From CAVTSA01 sp963737225 (GTDB lineage: Bacteria; Chloroflexota; Dormibacteria; Dormibacterales; Dormibacteraceae): a stretch of DNA of 64,000 nucleotides. A program made the position numbers and the translations under genes. The DNA lies in assembly GCA_963737225.1 (NCBI GenBank), contig CAVTSA010000002.1, positions 1 through 64,000 on the forward strand, written 5' to 3'. Within the stretch, counting starts at the first letter, position 1. Every line of letters starts with the position of its first letter. The notes under the pieces were generated by a model. It was given only the letters and a program-made list of their open reading frames with translations, was not told the origin of the DNA and ran no database searches. Shown piece by piece: positions 1 to 8,667 of this stretch.

Positions 1-239
1 GGTGCGGAGCGGTAGCTCGGGGCGGCGTACCTGCCGAGTGGGCGGGAGGTGAGCAGAAGTCCTTCGTGACCGGAACGGGTCAGACGACACGTTTCTCGGC
101 GTGGTGACGGTCGGCGCGAGTCGCTGCTCTTCGAGTGCGGCCACCGCGCGGATCCCCAGCTGAGACGGCCAGCGCGAACCTATCCGTCACCTTGCCACGT
201 GTCCGCCCGTCGATGAGCTACGGCCTGGCGTGTTGCCGT
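1..239. other. No gene recognised
   Basis: No reading frame here gives a recognisable protein on either strand, and no RNA gene or strong repeat was seen. It may hold the lost C-terminal part of the acetyltransferase remnant that starts to its right. Confidence 0.4.
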
Positions 240-500
240 TTATCCCGATCGACCATAGAAGGATCGCAGCTGGCTGCAGAAGAAGGCCGTAACGATGATC
301 CCGCCGCCCAACTCCTCATGCAGCGCGCGGACCAGGCGGCAGCCGATTCCATGGCGGCGATGGTCCTGACGCACGACGACATCCTCGATGTAGTCGCGAA
401 ACATCCGACCGTTCACCGCCCGCGCGAAGGCAACGACCTCGTGCCCGCGCCAGCCTGCGACGGCAGGCCCCGATTGAATGAGTGGCGCGAGCTGACTCTC
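240..500 (-). pseudogene. GNAT acetyltransferase remnant
   Basis: The minus-strand frame reads like the central part of a GNAT N-acetyltransferase, a family that moves acetyl from acetyl-CoA to an amine. The segment YIEDVVVRQDHRRHGIG matches GNAT motif A, where R-x-x-G-x-G binds the CoA pyrophosphate. It is followed by a helix (LVRALHEEL) and a FYGRSG segment typical of motif B, and then stops where the family normally continues. Upstream of about position 500 the frame is low-complexity Arg/Ser with no GNAT N-terminus. I read it as a fragment truncated at both ends. The substrate cannot be inferred. Confidence 0.5.
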
Positions 501-880
501 GCCGCGATGACATCGCGCGGGGTGGCACGCAGCGCGGGTTGCCTGCCGGGCTGAGAGGACGGACACTCCTCGCGGGGATTTGTCTGACCGGAGAGCAGGG
601 CTCCGGCTGACCCCAAACAGGTCGCTGGAACTCACCCCGGACGTCCGCCTGATCCGTGATCGCCTGTTCGTGTCGGGCCGCGTCGCCATCTTCAGTGGTG
701 CCGGCCGCGTCAACAGCACGGATGCCGGCTGCGCGCGCAGGGCTGGGCGCGCGACGGCTGAGGATTACGAGTGAGGCGACGACGCCCGTGTCCCTGGCAC
801 CGACGAGTTCCTACGCCCGCGCGACCCCGACGAGCAGTGAGGCGGCCAAGGCGTAATTGATCAGCAGAACCGGGGCGCTA

Positions 881-2118
881 AGTACTCGCCGCAGCAATTA
901 CTATCACGTAAATTAGCCGCACGTATTGGTCTCGATCCGAGTAGGGTTCGCGTATGCCTCGGTCGAGCCCCTACGAGATCACCTTGAGTGGTGATGAACG
1001 TCGCATCCTGGAAGCACGAGCTCGAAAATATACGTTGCCGTATCGCGATGTGTTCCGCGCCAACTTGGTGCTTCTCGCTGCCCGCGGCCTGCGCAACGAC
1101 CAGATCGCCGAGCGCCTCAACACCCGCCGCGAGATCGTCAGCAAATGGCGCAAACGGTTCTTCGAGCAGCGCTTGGAGGGCCTGGAGGAGCGCGACCGGT
1201 CCGGCCGGAGCCGGCTTTTTCCCCCCTGAGTTGGTCATCGCGGTCAAGGCGATCGCGTGCGAGCTGCCCGCGCAACTCGGGCTGCCACTCTCCCGCCTCC
1301 AGGTTCCCGACATCCAGGCCGAGGTCATCAACCGCGGCCTCGTGGCCAGCATCTCCGGTTCCACCATCTGGCAATGGCTGTCGGAGGACGCCATCCGGCC
1401 CTGGCGCCATCGGAGCTGGATCTTCCCCCGCGACCCCGACTTCAGCACCAAGGCCGGTCGGGTCCTCGATCTCTACGCCCGCAAGTTCGAAGGCGAACGA
1501 CTCGGCCCCGGCGAGTACGTGATCAGCTCCGACGAGAAGACCTCCCTCCAAGCCCGCCTGCGCTGCCATCCAACCGCCTCCGCCGGGCCGCGCCGGCCCC
1601 TGCGTGTGGAGCACGAATACACCCGCGGCGGCGCCTGGGCCTACCTGGCCGCCTGGGATGTCCACCGGGCCAAGCTGTTCGGGAGGCTGGAATCGACGAC
1701 CGGTATCGAGCCGTTCGGACGCTTGGTCGATCAGGTCATGGCCGTCGAACCCTACCGTTCCGCCGATCGCGTCTTCTGGGTGGTCGACAATGGCAGCTCG
1801 CATCGCGGCCAGGCCGCCGCGGACCGGCTCCAGGTGGCGCACCCGAACGCCGTCATGGTGCACCTGCCCGTCCATGCCAGCTGGCTCAACCAGATCGAGA
1901 TCTACTTCTCCATCCTTCAGCGCAAGGTACTCACGCCTGCCGACGCCCTCTCGCTCGCCGACCTCGCAGCCAACATCCTCGCCTTCGAAGCCGGCTACCA
2001 GGAGATGGCGGCTCCTTTCGAATGGAAGTTCACCCGCGCTGACCTTGATGCTCTCCTGAACCGGCTATCCGTCCCACTCGCGGCTTGAATACGTGATCGA
2101 ACTTTCTGGCTGAAGCAC
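881..2118 (+). mobile_element. IS630-family insertion sequence, copy 1
   Basis: A 1238-bp element flanked by duplicated TA (879-880 and 2119-2120; TAA is shared at both sides), as expected for IS630/Tc1-mariner elements. The ends are weakly inverted: the left begins AGTACTC and the right ends GAAGCAC, so T-A-(A)-G-T-x-C-T is seen at both termini. It carries one transposase read in two frames. It sits inside the minus-strand membrane-protein gene described separately. A diverged relative lies at 12901-14144. Confidence 0.8.
954..2088 (+). CDS. IS630-family transposase with +1 frameshift
   Basis: The first frame (954-1229) encodes the helix-turn-helix part, with the typical IVSKWRKRFFEQRLEGL segment. 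The second frame continues to 2088 with the DDE catalytic domain: Asp in SSDEKTS, Asp in VVDNGSSHRG and Glu in WLNQIEIYF, the standard IS630 triad. The frames join at CTT-TTT-CCC-CCC-TGA. Slipping +1 on the second CCC at the UGA stop gives FPPELVIAV and the full protein of about 378 aa. The same join is found in copy 2, so it is more likely programmed frameshifting than decay. The start ATG at 954 has only a weak ribosome site. Confidence 0.8.
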
Positions 2119-2741
2119 TAAGGCGAGCATCAGCCAGCAGAACAATGCCAGCAGCAAGTTCGGTGCCGAATATCAGCAGCAGCAAGACGACCAGCCAGAG
2201 CTGTCCGATCCGCTGACCGATCGTTGACCGGCTGGACAAGACTGATCGCGTCCCAGCGGCGGTAAACAAGAGTCCGCCGATGCCCAGCACGACAGCTGGA
2301 TACCTGACGCTCCCCCCTGGCACTAGCCCGAAGATCGAGACCGCGAGCGCGTTAAAGAAAGCCACCAGGGCGGCAGCCGCCCGGACCTGCTGGATGACGG
2401 CCGGGGCATCCGAGCCACGCCGCGGCGCCGCCGATACGGCAACGAACAGCAAACCCGTCAGCGCCCCCGCCGAAGTAGCGATCGCTGACAAATACTCCCG
2501 GTATGCCGCGGTCAGCACCATGCCCTCACGATACTCACCGGCCAAGTCCGGGAATCCAGCCGCAGAGTGGGGCATTACCGTGCGTCCGCCCTCTATGCAC
2601 CCTCGGGCCGGCGGCCGGTCCCGCACCCGAGATCCAGGCACGGCCCGGTCCCCCGGCCCAGCAGCGCAGCCACACTGGCCCCGTAGCCGCTGTCCGACTG
2701 GCCGTCATACCAGTCGGCGATGCCGTCGTAACGCGCGCGCA

Positions 2742-3197
2742 TCATCCTCTTCTTCCGTGTCCCGCGTAAAGATCGCGGAGAAGCGCGACCTCTGCCGCGT
2801 GGTGGATCAGCTCGTCCGTCGTGTGGAGAACGAGCGACCGGCGCGGCTCCGTTGCGTAGCGGCCGCCGATGGGACCGATAGACGCGCTGAGGTCCACACC
2901 TTCAGTTAACGCGACGAAGAGGTCGATCGCTTTTCGAACGGTCGCGACGGCGACCTGGGCCGAGCCGGCTGGGCTCCGGTTCGGTGCTTCGGCAGCATCC
3001 GCGCCCATCCAGATCCAGTTGCGCTCGCCTCCTACAGCATGCGCGATGTGGTCCAGCCTCCAGCGGACGGTGATCCTCTCGTCTTCTGCGATCGGTTGCC
3101 ATGCCCACTCATCGTCAGTAAGTCCGTTCATCCTGCCGAACAGCCGTTGGGCGGCATAGTTGAGCAGACCGATAATTTCGCCCTCGGTGTAACCCAT
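2742..3197 (-). CDS. DinB-like four-helix protein
   Basis: The sequence resembles the DinB/DUF664 superfamily of thiol-associated metal enzymes. It has an N-terminal helix (EGEIIGLLNYAAQRLFGRM), a central WRLDHIAHAVGGERNW with the first metal-ligand His, and a C-terminal TTDELIHHAAEVALLRDLY with the paired His usual in the third motif. Its 151 aa fit the family. The start at 3197 is uncertain because no clear Shine-Dalgarno precedes it and the frame stays open to 3341. It follows the damaged methyltransferase on the same strand. The specific reaction is unknown. Confidence 0.55.
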   Translation of the reverse strand: MGYTEGEIIGLLNYAAQRLFGRMNGLTDDEWAWQPIAEDERITVRWRLDHIAHAVGGERNWIWMGADAAEAPNRSPAGSAQVAVATVRKAIDLFVALTEGVDLSASIGPIGGRYATEPRRSLVLHTTDELIHHAAEVALLRDLYAGHGRRG

Positions 3198-3261
3198 TGG
3201 CGCATCGTCGCACCATGGATTGCCCGGGCGGAGCAGGCCGGCCAGTGCGCTAAGCCATCCC

Positions 3262-4166
3262 TCACCGGACAGCCCAAAGGTACGCAGTTGCCATCCTCCA
3301 CTGGCGGCGGCCTTGCTCGACAAGGGGCCGCAGCTGAGCATTGACCCGATTAGATTCGGCAGGTGTCAGCGCCTCCCGCAGCACCTCGGCGAGAGTGGGG
3401 ATGCGAGGGTTGCCAGAGCTGTTGACGAACGGCGGCCACGGGCGTGGCTCTGCGTGCTTGATCTCAACCCAGAGATCCATATACACCTCCTCGAAGCCCG
3501 CCTGTTCGGTCAAGCGCAGTAGGTCGCGTTCATCGAAGTCGAGCATTGGATCCAGTCCCGGCGGCTGAATCGCCTCGAAGACCGCCTTCACCTTCGCCAT
3601 TTGCTCCGTCACCGAGCCAATGTCGTAGCCGAGGAATCGCTCGGGAGGCCCCGGGAACGCGAAGCGGTTGATGGGCTCAAAGAGGGAGAGGCGTCCTCCC
3701 GGATGCAGCACTCGATGGAACTCCGCAAGAGCAGCCGACTTCTCGCTCTCGTAGATGAGCACGGAGCGCAAGGTCACCGCGCGACGCTCGCGTCCGCGAC
3801 CACAGACAGGTGCCGGGCCGGAGCCTTGACGAATCGGCAACGCTCCGAGATGCCCGCATCCTTTGCCAGGGCTCGGCAACGATTCAGAAGGTCATCTGAG
3901 ATGTCGCTGAAGATCACCCGACCGGAGGGACCTACTGCATCCGCGGCGGCAAAAGCGATGAGCCCGTCTCCACAGCCGACGTCCAACACCCGCTGGCCTG
4001 AAGCGAGAGCGGCGTTCGCAACGACTTGGTCACGAACAGGTGCCAGGTACTCGAGCTGTCGACGAAGCTGCCCCGCATCGCCTCCATGATGCCGTTCCGC
4101 GAACCACGCCGCCCACTTGTCCTGCCGGACCTTGGCCTCCTGAGAATCTGCTCCATCGCCGGACAT
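3262..4166 (-). pseudogene. SAM-dependent methyltransferase, one frameshift
   Basis: Class I methyltransferase. The N-terminal part holds the SAM-binding glycine motif (RVLDVGCGDGLIAFAAA) and the acidic second strand (VIFSDISDD). The C-terminal part holds the post-core signature SVLIYESEKSAALAEFHRVL and LHPGGRLSLFEP. The two parts lie in different frames that meet near 3783. Inserting one base in GTCGCGCGG restores ADASVDAVTLRSVL, the usual motif-IV region. This is either a one-base deletion that kills the gene or a sequence error. The substrate is unknown. It is transcribed ahead of the DinB-like gene. Confidence 0.65.
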
Positions 4167-4248
4167 CAACCGCAGTATCGCGCCGGCCGCTATCCGATCA
4201 CGGGGCCCCAGGTGCCACGTGGGGATCGGTTTGCGGACGGCCGGTCAG

Positions 4249-5451
4249 TCAGTCTCCTCGCGCCTGCCGGTAGGCCTCTGCACGCGCTTCGTATTCGCGG
4301 TGCTCAACTGCATGGTCGGGTCCTTGGTTCTGATGGAAGCGGGCATCGAAGAACTCGGCCAGAGCCTCGTTGCAGGCCGGAGCGAGACCCCCGGCACGCC
4401 GTAGCATCACCTGCTCGTAGCCCTCGACCGCTGCTTCGGTGGTTCGCTGCTCGGCGATGGCACGAGCCAGCTCGGCGCCGTCGAGAAGAGCCAGATTGAC
4501 GCCGAAGCCGCCAAAGGGTGCCATCACGTGGGCGGCGTCGCCGAGCAGCGTCACGCCCGGGGTATGGGACCAGCGCAGGGGCGCCGGGAGGACCCAGATC
4601 GGTCGGTCGATATAAGGGCCATCAGCCTCGGTCAGGAAGCGCTTCATCTCAGGCGCCCAGGCTTGGAACTCGTGCAGCAGGTAGTCGCGCACGCGGGGCG
4701 GGTCGGCACCCTCGAAGCCGTGCTGGCGCCACCAGTCGGCCTCGGTGCGGAGGCCGAGGTAGCCCCGGACCACCCGGTAGCTGTTGCGCTGCACGATGAT
4801 CGCGTGGCCGGCGCCGTCACCCGAGAACAGGTGGCCGTCGCCCACCAGTGCCGCCACCTCTGGGTGGCGCGTATCGACCTCGTCGAAGCGGCAGTTGACG
4901 AAGGTGATGCCGGTGTAACGGAGAACGGCGTCGCTGACCAGCGGGCGGACCCGGGACCAGGTGCCGTCGGCACCGATGACCAGGTCCACCTCCGTCTCCT
5001 CGCCGTTCGCGAACCGAAGCCGGTGGACGCCCTCACCGGTCGGGGTGGCGGCGACCAGCCGGTGGCCCCACTTGACGTTGGCGGCATCGACACCTTCGTA
5101 GATCATCCGCCGCAGCAGGCCGCGGTCGATCTCGGGCGCGGCGACATCCAAAGCCTCTGGCACGAAAGATCCGATGAGGGTGCCGCGGTGGTCGCGGCGA
5201 GACTTGGCCTGACCCTCGGGTCGTGCCAAGCGAAAGAAGGCGTCGGTGAGCCCCGCATCTTCGATCGCAATCTGGCCCATATCCGCGTGCAGGTCGAGGG
5301 TGCCGCCGGCGTCCCGGGCGTCGACCGAAGCGTCGGCGTCGTAGACGGTGGCGGCCACCCCGTGTTGCTCCAACACGCGCTGGCAGAGCAGCCCGCCAGG
5401 ACCTGCTCCGACGATGGCGATCCGTCCTTGTTTGCTTAACGATCGTTCCAT
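4249..5451 (-). CDS. FAD-dependent monooxygenase, TetX-like
   Basis: A 400-aa group A flavoprotein monooxygenase. The N-terminus has the dinucleotide fold GAGPGG (residues about 15-20), the middle has LVIGADGTWSRVR (DG motif), and about residue 295 has LLGDAAHVMAPFGGFGVNLAL, the second FAD motif in the form seen in TetX and related hydroxylases. TetX itself hydroxylates tetracyclines with NADPH and O2; that this enzyme does so is not shown. It is transcribed divergently from a TetR-family regulator, with operator-like palindromes between and over its start, an arrangement typical of an inducible detoxification pair. Confidence 0.8.
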   Translation of the reverse strand: MERSLSKQGRIAIVGAGPGGLLCQRVLEQHGVAATVYDADASVDARDAGGTLDLHADMGQIAIEDAGLTDAFFRLARPEGQAKSRRDHRGTLIGSFVPEALDVAAPEIDRGLLRRMIYEGVDAANVKWGHRLVAATPTGEGVHRLRFANGEETEVDLVIGADGTWSRVRPLVSDAVLRYTGITFVNCRFDEVDTRHPEVAALVGDGHLFSGDGAGHAIIVQRNSYRVVRGYLGLRTEADWWRQHGFEGADPPRVRDYLLHEFQAWAPEMKRFLTEADGPYIDRPIWVLPAPLRWSHTPGVTLLGDAAHVMAPFGGFGVNLALLDGAELARAIAEQRTTEAAVEGYEQVMLRRAGGLAPACNEALAEFFDARFHQNQGPDHAVEHREYEARAEAYRQARGD

Positions 5452-5483
5452 AAGTCAATCGTAGGTTCTGAACGAACGATCGT
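5438..5483. promoter_or_regulatory. Paired TetR-type operator boxes
   Basis: AACGATCGT occurs at 5438-5446 (extended to the perfect palindrome AACGATCGTT) and again at 5475-5483, 37 bp apart. The first overlaps the start of the monooxygenase gene and the second lies just before the TetR ATG at 5492. Inference: both are bound by the adjacent TetR protein, which would repress both genes. Confidence 0.55.
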
Positions 5484-5491
5484 CAACTAGC

Positions 5492-6076
5492 ATGGCCGTC
5501 GTGGCGCGGTCACCAGGGCGGAGGAGCGGGCCTAGCACGCGTGACGAAATCTTGCGCTCCGCAACGGTTTTGTTCACCGAACGCGGCTTCGAGGGCACCT
5601 CCATGCGCGACCTCGCCGGGACGCTCGGGATAACACCTTCCGCGCTCTACTACCACTTCCGGAACAAAGACGCGATCGTGTTGGAGGTGCTCGCCGCTCG
5701 CCGGCGAGACCTCGACGAGCTGCTGGGCTGGATTCGGGCTCAGCCGCCGGCGCCTGACCTGGTCAGACGCGCTGCGCTGCGCTGGGTCGAGCAGACGACG
5801 GGCGACGACCTCGACGGCCTCCGCTTTGCCGAGGCTAATGGGCCGGTCCTCCAGCGGCTCCTGAAGGACGACCGGGTGAACCTACCCATGGCGTTCCAGG
5901 AGGTCGTCGACGCACTGCTTCCCCACGATGCCTCGACAGCCGAGCGACTACTTGTGGCGATGGCGTTCGACACCCCGTCCGCCGTCCTCCTCGCCGCCCA
6001 CGGCGCCCCCATCCCGCCCGACGTTCTCCTGGCTGCCGCCCACCGGGCCTCTTGCTTGCTCACCACGGCGCAGTAA
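5492..6076 (+). CDS. TetR-family transcriptional regulator
   Basis: A 194-aa one-domain repressor type. Residues about 15-60 carry the TetR helix-turn-helix: DEILRSATVLFTERGFEGTS, then DLAGTLGITPSALYYHFRNK, a near-consensus DNA-binding motif. The remaining alpha-helical part is the ligand-binding and dimerisation domain. It is divergent from the TetX-like monooxygenase across a 40-bp gap with two palindromes, so autoregulation and control of that gene are likely. The ligand is unknown. Confidence 0.85.
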   Translation: MAVVARSPGRRSGPSTRDEILRSATVLFTERGFEGTSMRDLAGTLGITPSALYYHFRNKDAIVLEVLAARRRDLDELLGWIRAQPPAPDLVRRAALRWVEQTTGDDLDGLRFAEANGPVLQRLLKDDRVNLPMAFQEVVDALLPHDASTAERLLVAMAFDTPSAVLLAAHGAPIPPDVLLAAAHRASCLLTTAQ

Positions 6077-6422
6077 CGGCTTTCGTAACCCGTTCGCTCT
6101 ACGCGACGGCAAGGTCACCCCTAACGGCTCCCCTATCCGGGCCACTACCGGACGATCCGGCACGCTGCTGCGTGCCAAACCAGCGTCGCCGTGTATACGC
6201 ATGAACTCGATGTATGGAGCCAACCACGTCCCACGGACCGGAGGTCGGATCGGCGTGAGCCCGTCGTGATCAAAGGCGCCCACAACTGCTACGTCGCCCA
6301 CCCCGGCGAAGCAGGCCTTGACCGTCGGACACTCAAAAAGCCCGCGCAATCCTCGGCCTGTGGTGCGGTAGGCGTAGTCGGGTAGGAGCTTGCTCACCCT
6401 AACGTCGCCTCACTCCACGATT
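6077..6422. other. Spacer before attL, no gene recognised
   Basis: About 350 bp between the TetR gene and the left attachment repeat. A minus-strand open frame of about 110 codons starts at 6397 but runs back through the TetR gene and resembles nothing I know. No promoter or RNA was identified. Confidence 0.4.
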
Positions 6423-6493
6423 TGAGTTCAAATCGGGGGTGGTGGGCCGGGCAGGAGTCGAACCTGCATAGCTTTCGCGGCGGTTTTACAGAC
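6423..6493. other. attL: displaced 3' half of tRNA-Tyr
   Basis: A direct repeat of 27424-27495, identical over 61 bp (6433-6493) and extended by 10 bp with one A indel. It contains the tRNA-Tyr 3' end, T arm, variable arm and anticodon-loop region, but the sequence diverges before the tRNA 5' half. It is therefore not a functional tRNA but the far copy of the integration core. Together with the integrase next to the other copy it delimits a 21-kb element. Confidence 0.85.
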
Positions 6494-6562
6494 GAACGTA
6501 TTCCCCCTTCACCGGGCTCTGCCGAACTGCTCTCACCTGCTTTGACGCGCGGTGACCTGCGT

Positions 6563-6598
6563 TGAACCGCGCCCGCGCTGCTGTCACCGGTGCTGTCA
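6563..6598. repeat. Candidate integrase arm-type site, left
   Basis: The sequence TGAACCGCG, six extra bases, CTGCTGTCA, then GTGCTGTC is repeated in the same orientation at 27348-27376 beside the right core. Both copies lie inside the element, 58-70 bp from their cores, where accessory integrase or excisionase sites are expected. Function is inferred. Confidence 0.4.
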
Positions 6599-6899
6599 TT
6601 CAGGATCCATACCACGCACGTCGCTCAGCTCGCGTGGTCCTGCACGTCTGGATGCGCGAGGTACCAGCCCGAGCGGAGCGCATGCGCGGCAAACCGACGA
6701 GCGGAATGTCCAGCCGGCAACAGCGCCAGGCCGGATCCACCGCAGGACCCGTTCACCGGAGGTGATGCCTGAACCGCTGCCGTCTTCCATATGAAGGCAT
6801 GTACGGCATAAAACGGTTGTGGGACGGCGGGCGAGCGACCGCGGACCCTGAATTCCGCAGGGGAAAAGGTCCTTCGATCCCGAAGTCATTCATTGGAAT
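6599..6899. other. Left-end non-coding region with repeated motif
   Basis: No gene was recognised. It contains TCTTCCA followed by AAGGCATGTACGGCATA at 6783-6810, a motif found again at 11641-11668 and in shorter form at 15318-15333, all inside the integrated element. Confidence 0.4.
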
Positions 6900-7440
6900 C
6901 TATGTCCCTCACAAATCCCCGGCGACCCGGAGACGCGGCGCTGGCTGGCGCGCGAGCTGCACGACACGGTGGGGCCACCCTCTCAGGGATGCTGCTCGAA
7001 ATGGAACACCCGAAGCGCAACGGAGTCGGTTCCGCCACGCGCGAGGAGATCGAGCTCCTCCAGGGTTCAACCCGCGAGGTGCTGAAGAGCTTGCGCCGGC
7101 CCCTCAGCGGCCTGCGCGACGAACCCACGCACGTCACCGGTTCGCCGACATGATCTTCCAGGTGCTGGACCGATTCAAGCGCCAGTCCGGAATTCGGACC
7201 ACACTGGTGCCCGGCGACGGCTGGCCGAGGCGGGTGCTGGGGCGGACAGCCCATCAGCTGCTGCGAATCGTCGAAGGAGCCGTGGAGAACGTCCGCCGCC
7301 ACAGCTACGCCCGCTCGGCCGAGATCAGGCTCGAACGCGAGGGGGACGACGCCGTACTGACGATCCAGGACGACGGGCGGGGGCTCCAAAGCTTGCCCGA
7401 CGGCCAGGGCTACGGCAGACCCATCAGCAGAATGAACCAC
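6900..7440 (+). pseudogene. Histidine kinase remnant (HisKA_3/HATPase)
   Basis: Pieces of a NarL-type sensor kinase are spread over different frames. LARELHDTVG near 6940 is the HisKA_3 phospho-acceptor box. ATLSGMLLEME and EEIELLQGSTREVLKSLRRP follow in the next frame. VEGAVENVRRHSYA (N box) and LTIQDDGRGL (G1 box) lie in a third frame near 7280-7390. No sensor domain is present upstream and the ATPase domain ends soon after the G1 box. Several indels separate the pieces, so it is non-functional. Confidence 0.6.
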
Positions 7441-7466
7441 CGCCCGACCTCATGCACACTTGGGAC

Positions 7467-8105
7467 ATGGATCAGGCATCGGTCACGACCGCCGGCGCGA
7501 TTGACACGTTCCTCCTGCTGCTGATCGGCATCGGTCCCAAACTCGCCCTCGTCCCATTTGTCGAGATCACTGCGTCTCTCGACGGACCGACCAAGGGGCG
7601 CGTGCAGCGCAAAATGCTCGTCACCGCCGCCACGGTGGCGCTAGCGTTGATCCTATTCGGCGAGTTGTTGCGGGTCTTGCTGCACTTCACCGTGCCGTCG
7701 TTGTCCATCGCGGGCGGCGTGATCTTGCTCGTGCTCGCCGTGTGGATGGTGCTCGCGCAGCCTGGTGGCGGTCATCACATCGAGGATAAAGACCCAATGC
7801 AGCTCGCGGTGTTTCCGCTGGCCGTGCCGGATTTGCTGAATCCGGTCGGGATCGTCGCCCTCGTGACCATCTCCGCTGAGGCGGAATCAATTCTCGTTCT
7901 AGCCCTCTCTATCGGCATCCTCGCCTTTGTTCTGCTGATCGACATAGCAGTGTTTCGTTTTGCGAACAAGGTCAGCGCCAAGCTTGACGAGAACCGCATG
8001 CTGGTTACCGAGAAGGTCTTCGGTTTCCTCATCGCCGCAATCGCGGTGCAGCTCATGCTCGACGGCCTGGCCGGAGCCGGCGTGATATCAACTGTCGCAC
8101 ATTAA
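7467..8105 (+). CDS. MarC-family integral membrane protein
   Basis: A 212-aa protein with about six transmembrane segments: AIDTFLLLLIGIGPKLALVPF, TVALALILFGELLRVLLHF, IAGGVILLVLAVWMVLAQP, PLAVPDLLNPVGIVALVTI, ILVLALSIGILAFVLLIDIA and a C-terminal VFGFLIAAIAVQLMLDGL. The GPKLALVPF and PLAVPDLLNPVG motifs match the MarC/UPF0056 family, whose transport role is unproven despite the name. ATG 7467 was chosen over an upstream in-frame ATG at 7452; neither has a strong ribosome site. It follows the kinase remnant in the same direction. Confidence 0.75.
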   Translation: MDQASVTTAGAIDTFLLLLIGIGPKLALVPFVEITASLDGPTKGRVQRKMLVTAATVALALILFGELLRVLLHFTVPSLSIAGGVILLVLAVWMVLAQPGGGHHIEDKDPMQLAVFPLAVPDLLNPVGIVALVTISAEAESILVLALSIGILAFVLLIDIAVFRFANKVSAKLDENRMLVTEKVFGFLIAAIAVQLMLDGLAGAGVISTVAH

Positions 8106-8220
8106 GGGCGCTTCATAGCGAAGTGGGGAGTAGCCGCGTAGGGCGGATTTAGAACGGCGAAAGGTCGGGGGCCCGCCATCATCAGGGGTGTGCTGCACCT
8201 AATGACCGCAACCCCCGACG

Positions 8221-8481
8221 ATGCTTGACGATATCCGACTCGCCGAAGGGCTGCTTGGGCTCGACGGGTTCCTCGTGCTCGGCGTGTATGAGAAGCCGGC
8301 CGAGCTCGGCGCGGTCGTCGAGACGGGGGCCGCCGAGACGGCGTTCTGTCGGGGCTGCCGGAGTCGCGCCGAGGCCCAGGACCGGGTACCCGTTCAGCTA
8401 GGTGACCTGCCCTCCTTCGGCCGCTCCGTGCGGCTGGTCATGTCGTCTAATCCGCGGCAGCGGCACGTCGCGAGTCCCTGA
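8221..8481 (+). pseudogene. ISL3-family transposase N-terminal fragment
   Basis: The 86-codon frame has the ISL3 zinc-ribbon start: ETAFCRGCRSRAE followed by VPVQLGDLPSFGRSVRLV. In intact ISL3 transposases a second Cys pair and a 400-residue DDE domain follow. Here the frame leaves the family after VRLV and ends. It is a leftover of an old insertion within the element cargo. Confidence 0.6.
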
Positions 8482-8667
8482 AGGCCAGCGACCCAGCCGG
8501 CTCGGTCCCGGTGAGACCTCGGTGCCGGAGCCGGTGCGCGGCGACTTCAGCCAAGCCCCCGGGGTGACCCCGCTTCCGACCAGCCTGAGGCCACCGAAGA
8601 GCCACTGCGCGAGGTGGGGGCTGCGCATCATGGAGTTTGAAGCTCGTGGCCAGCGCAAGCGGTGTAG

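Larger units (their letters stand above)
811..2521 (-). pseudogene. Small membrane protein gene split by an IS630 element
   Basis: The N-terminal part lies at 2521-2119 and the C-terminal part at 878-811, separated by the IS630 element 881-2118. Removing the element plus one copy of the duplicated TA joins the halves exactly in frame (ARL-SAPVLL) and gives a 156-aa protein ending at a TAG at 811-813. It has about four hydrophobic segments, including SAGALTGLLFVAVSAAP, AALVAFFNALAVSIFG and a final NYALAASLLVGVA helix. The start ATG at 2521 is preceded by GAGGG. The family is not recognised; a small integral inner-membrane protein is all that can be said. It is now inactivated. Confidence 0.65.

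Noticed and set aside
6443..6493. A second tRNA-Tyr gene
   Set aside because: Only the 3' half is present. The sequence diverges right after the anticodon-loop region, so it is the att duplication.
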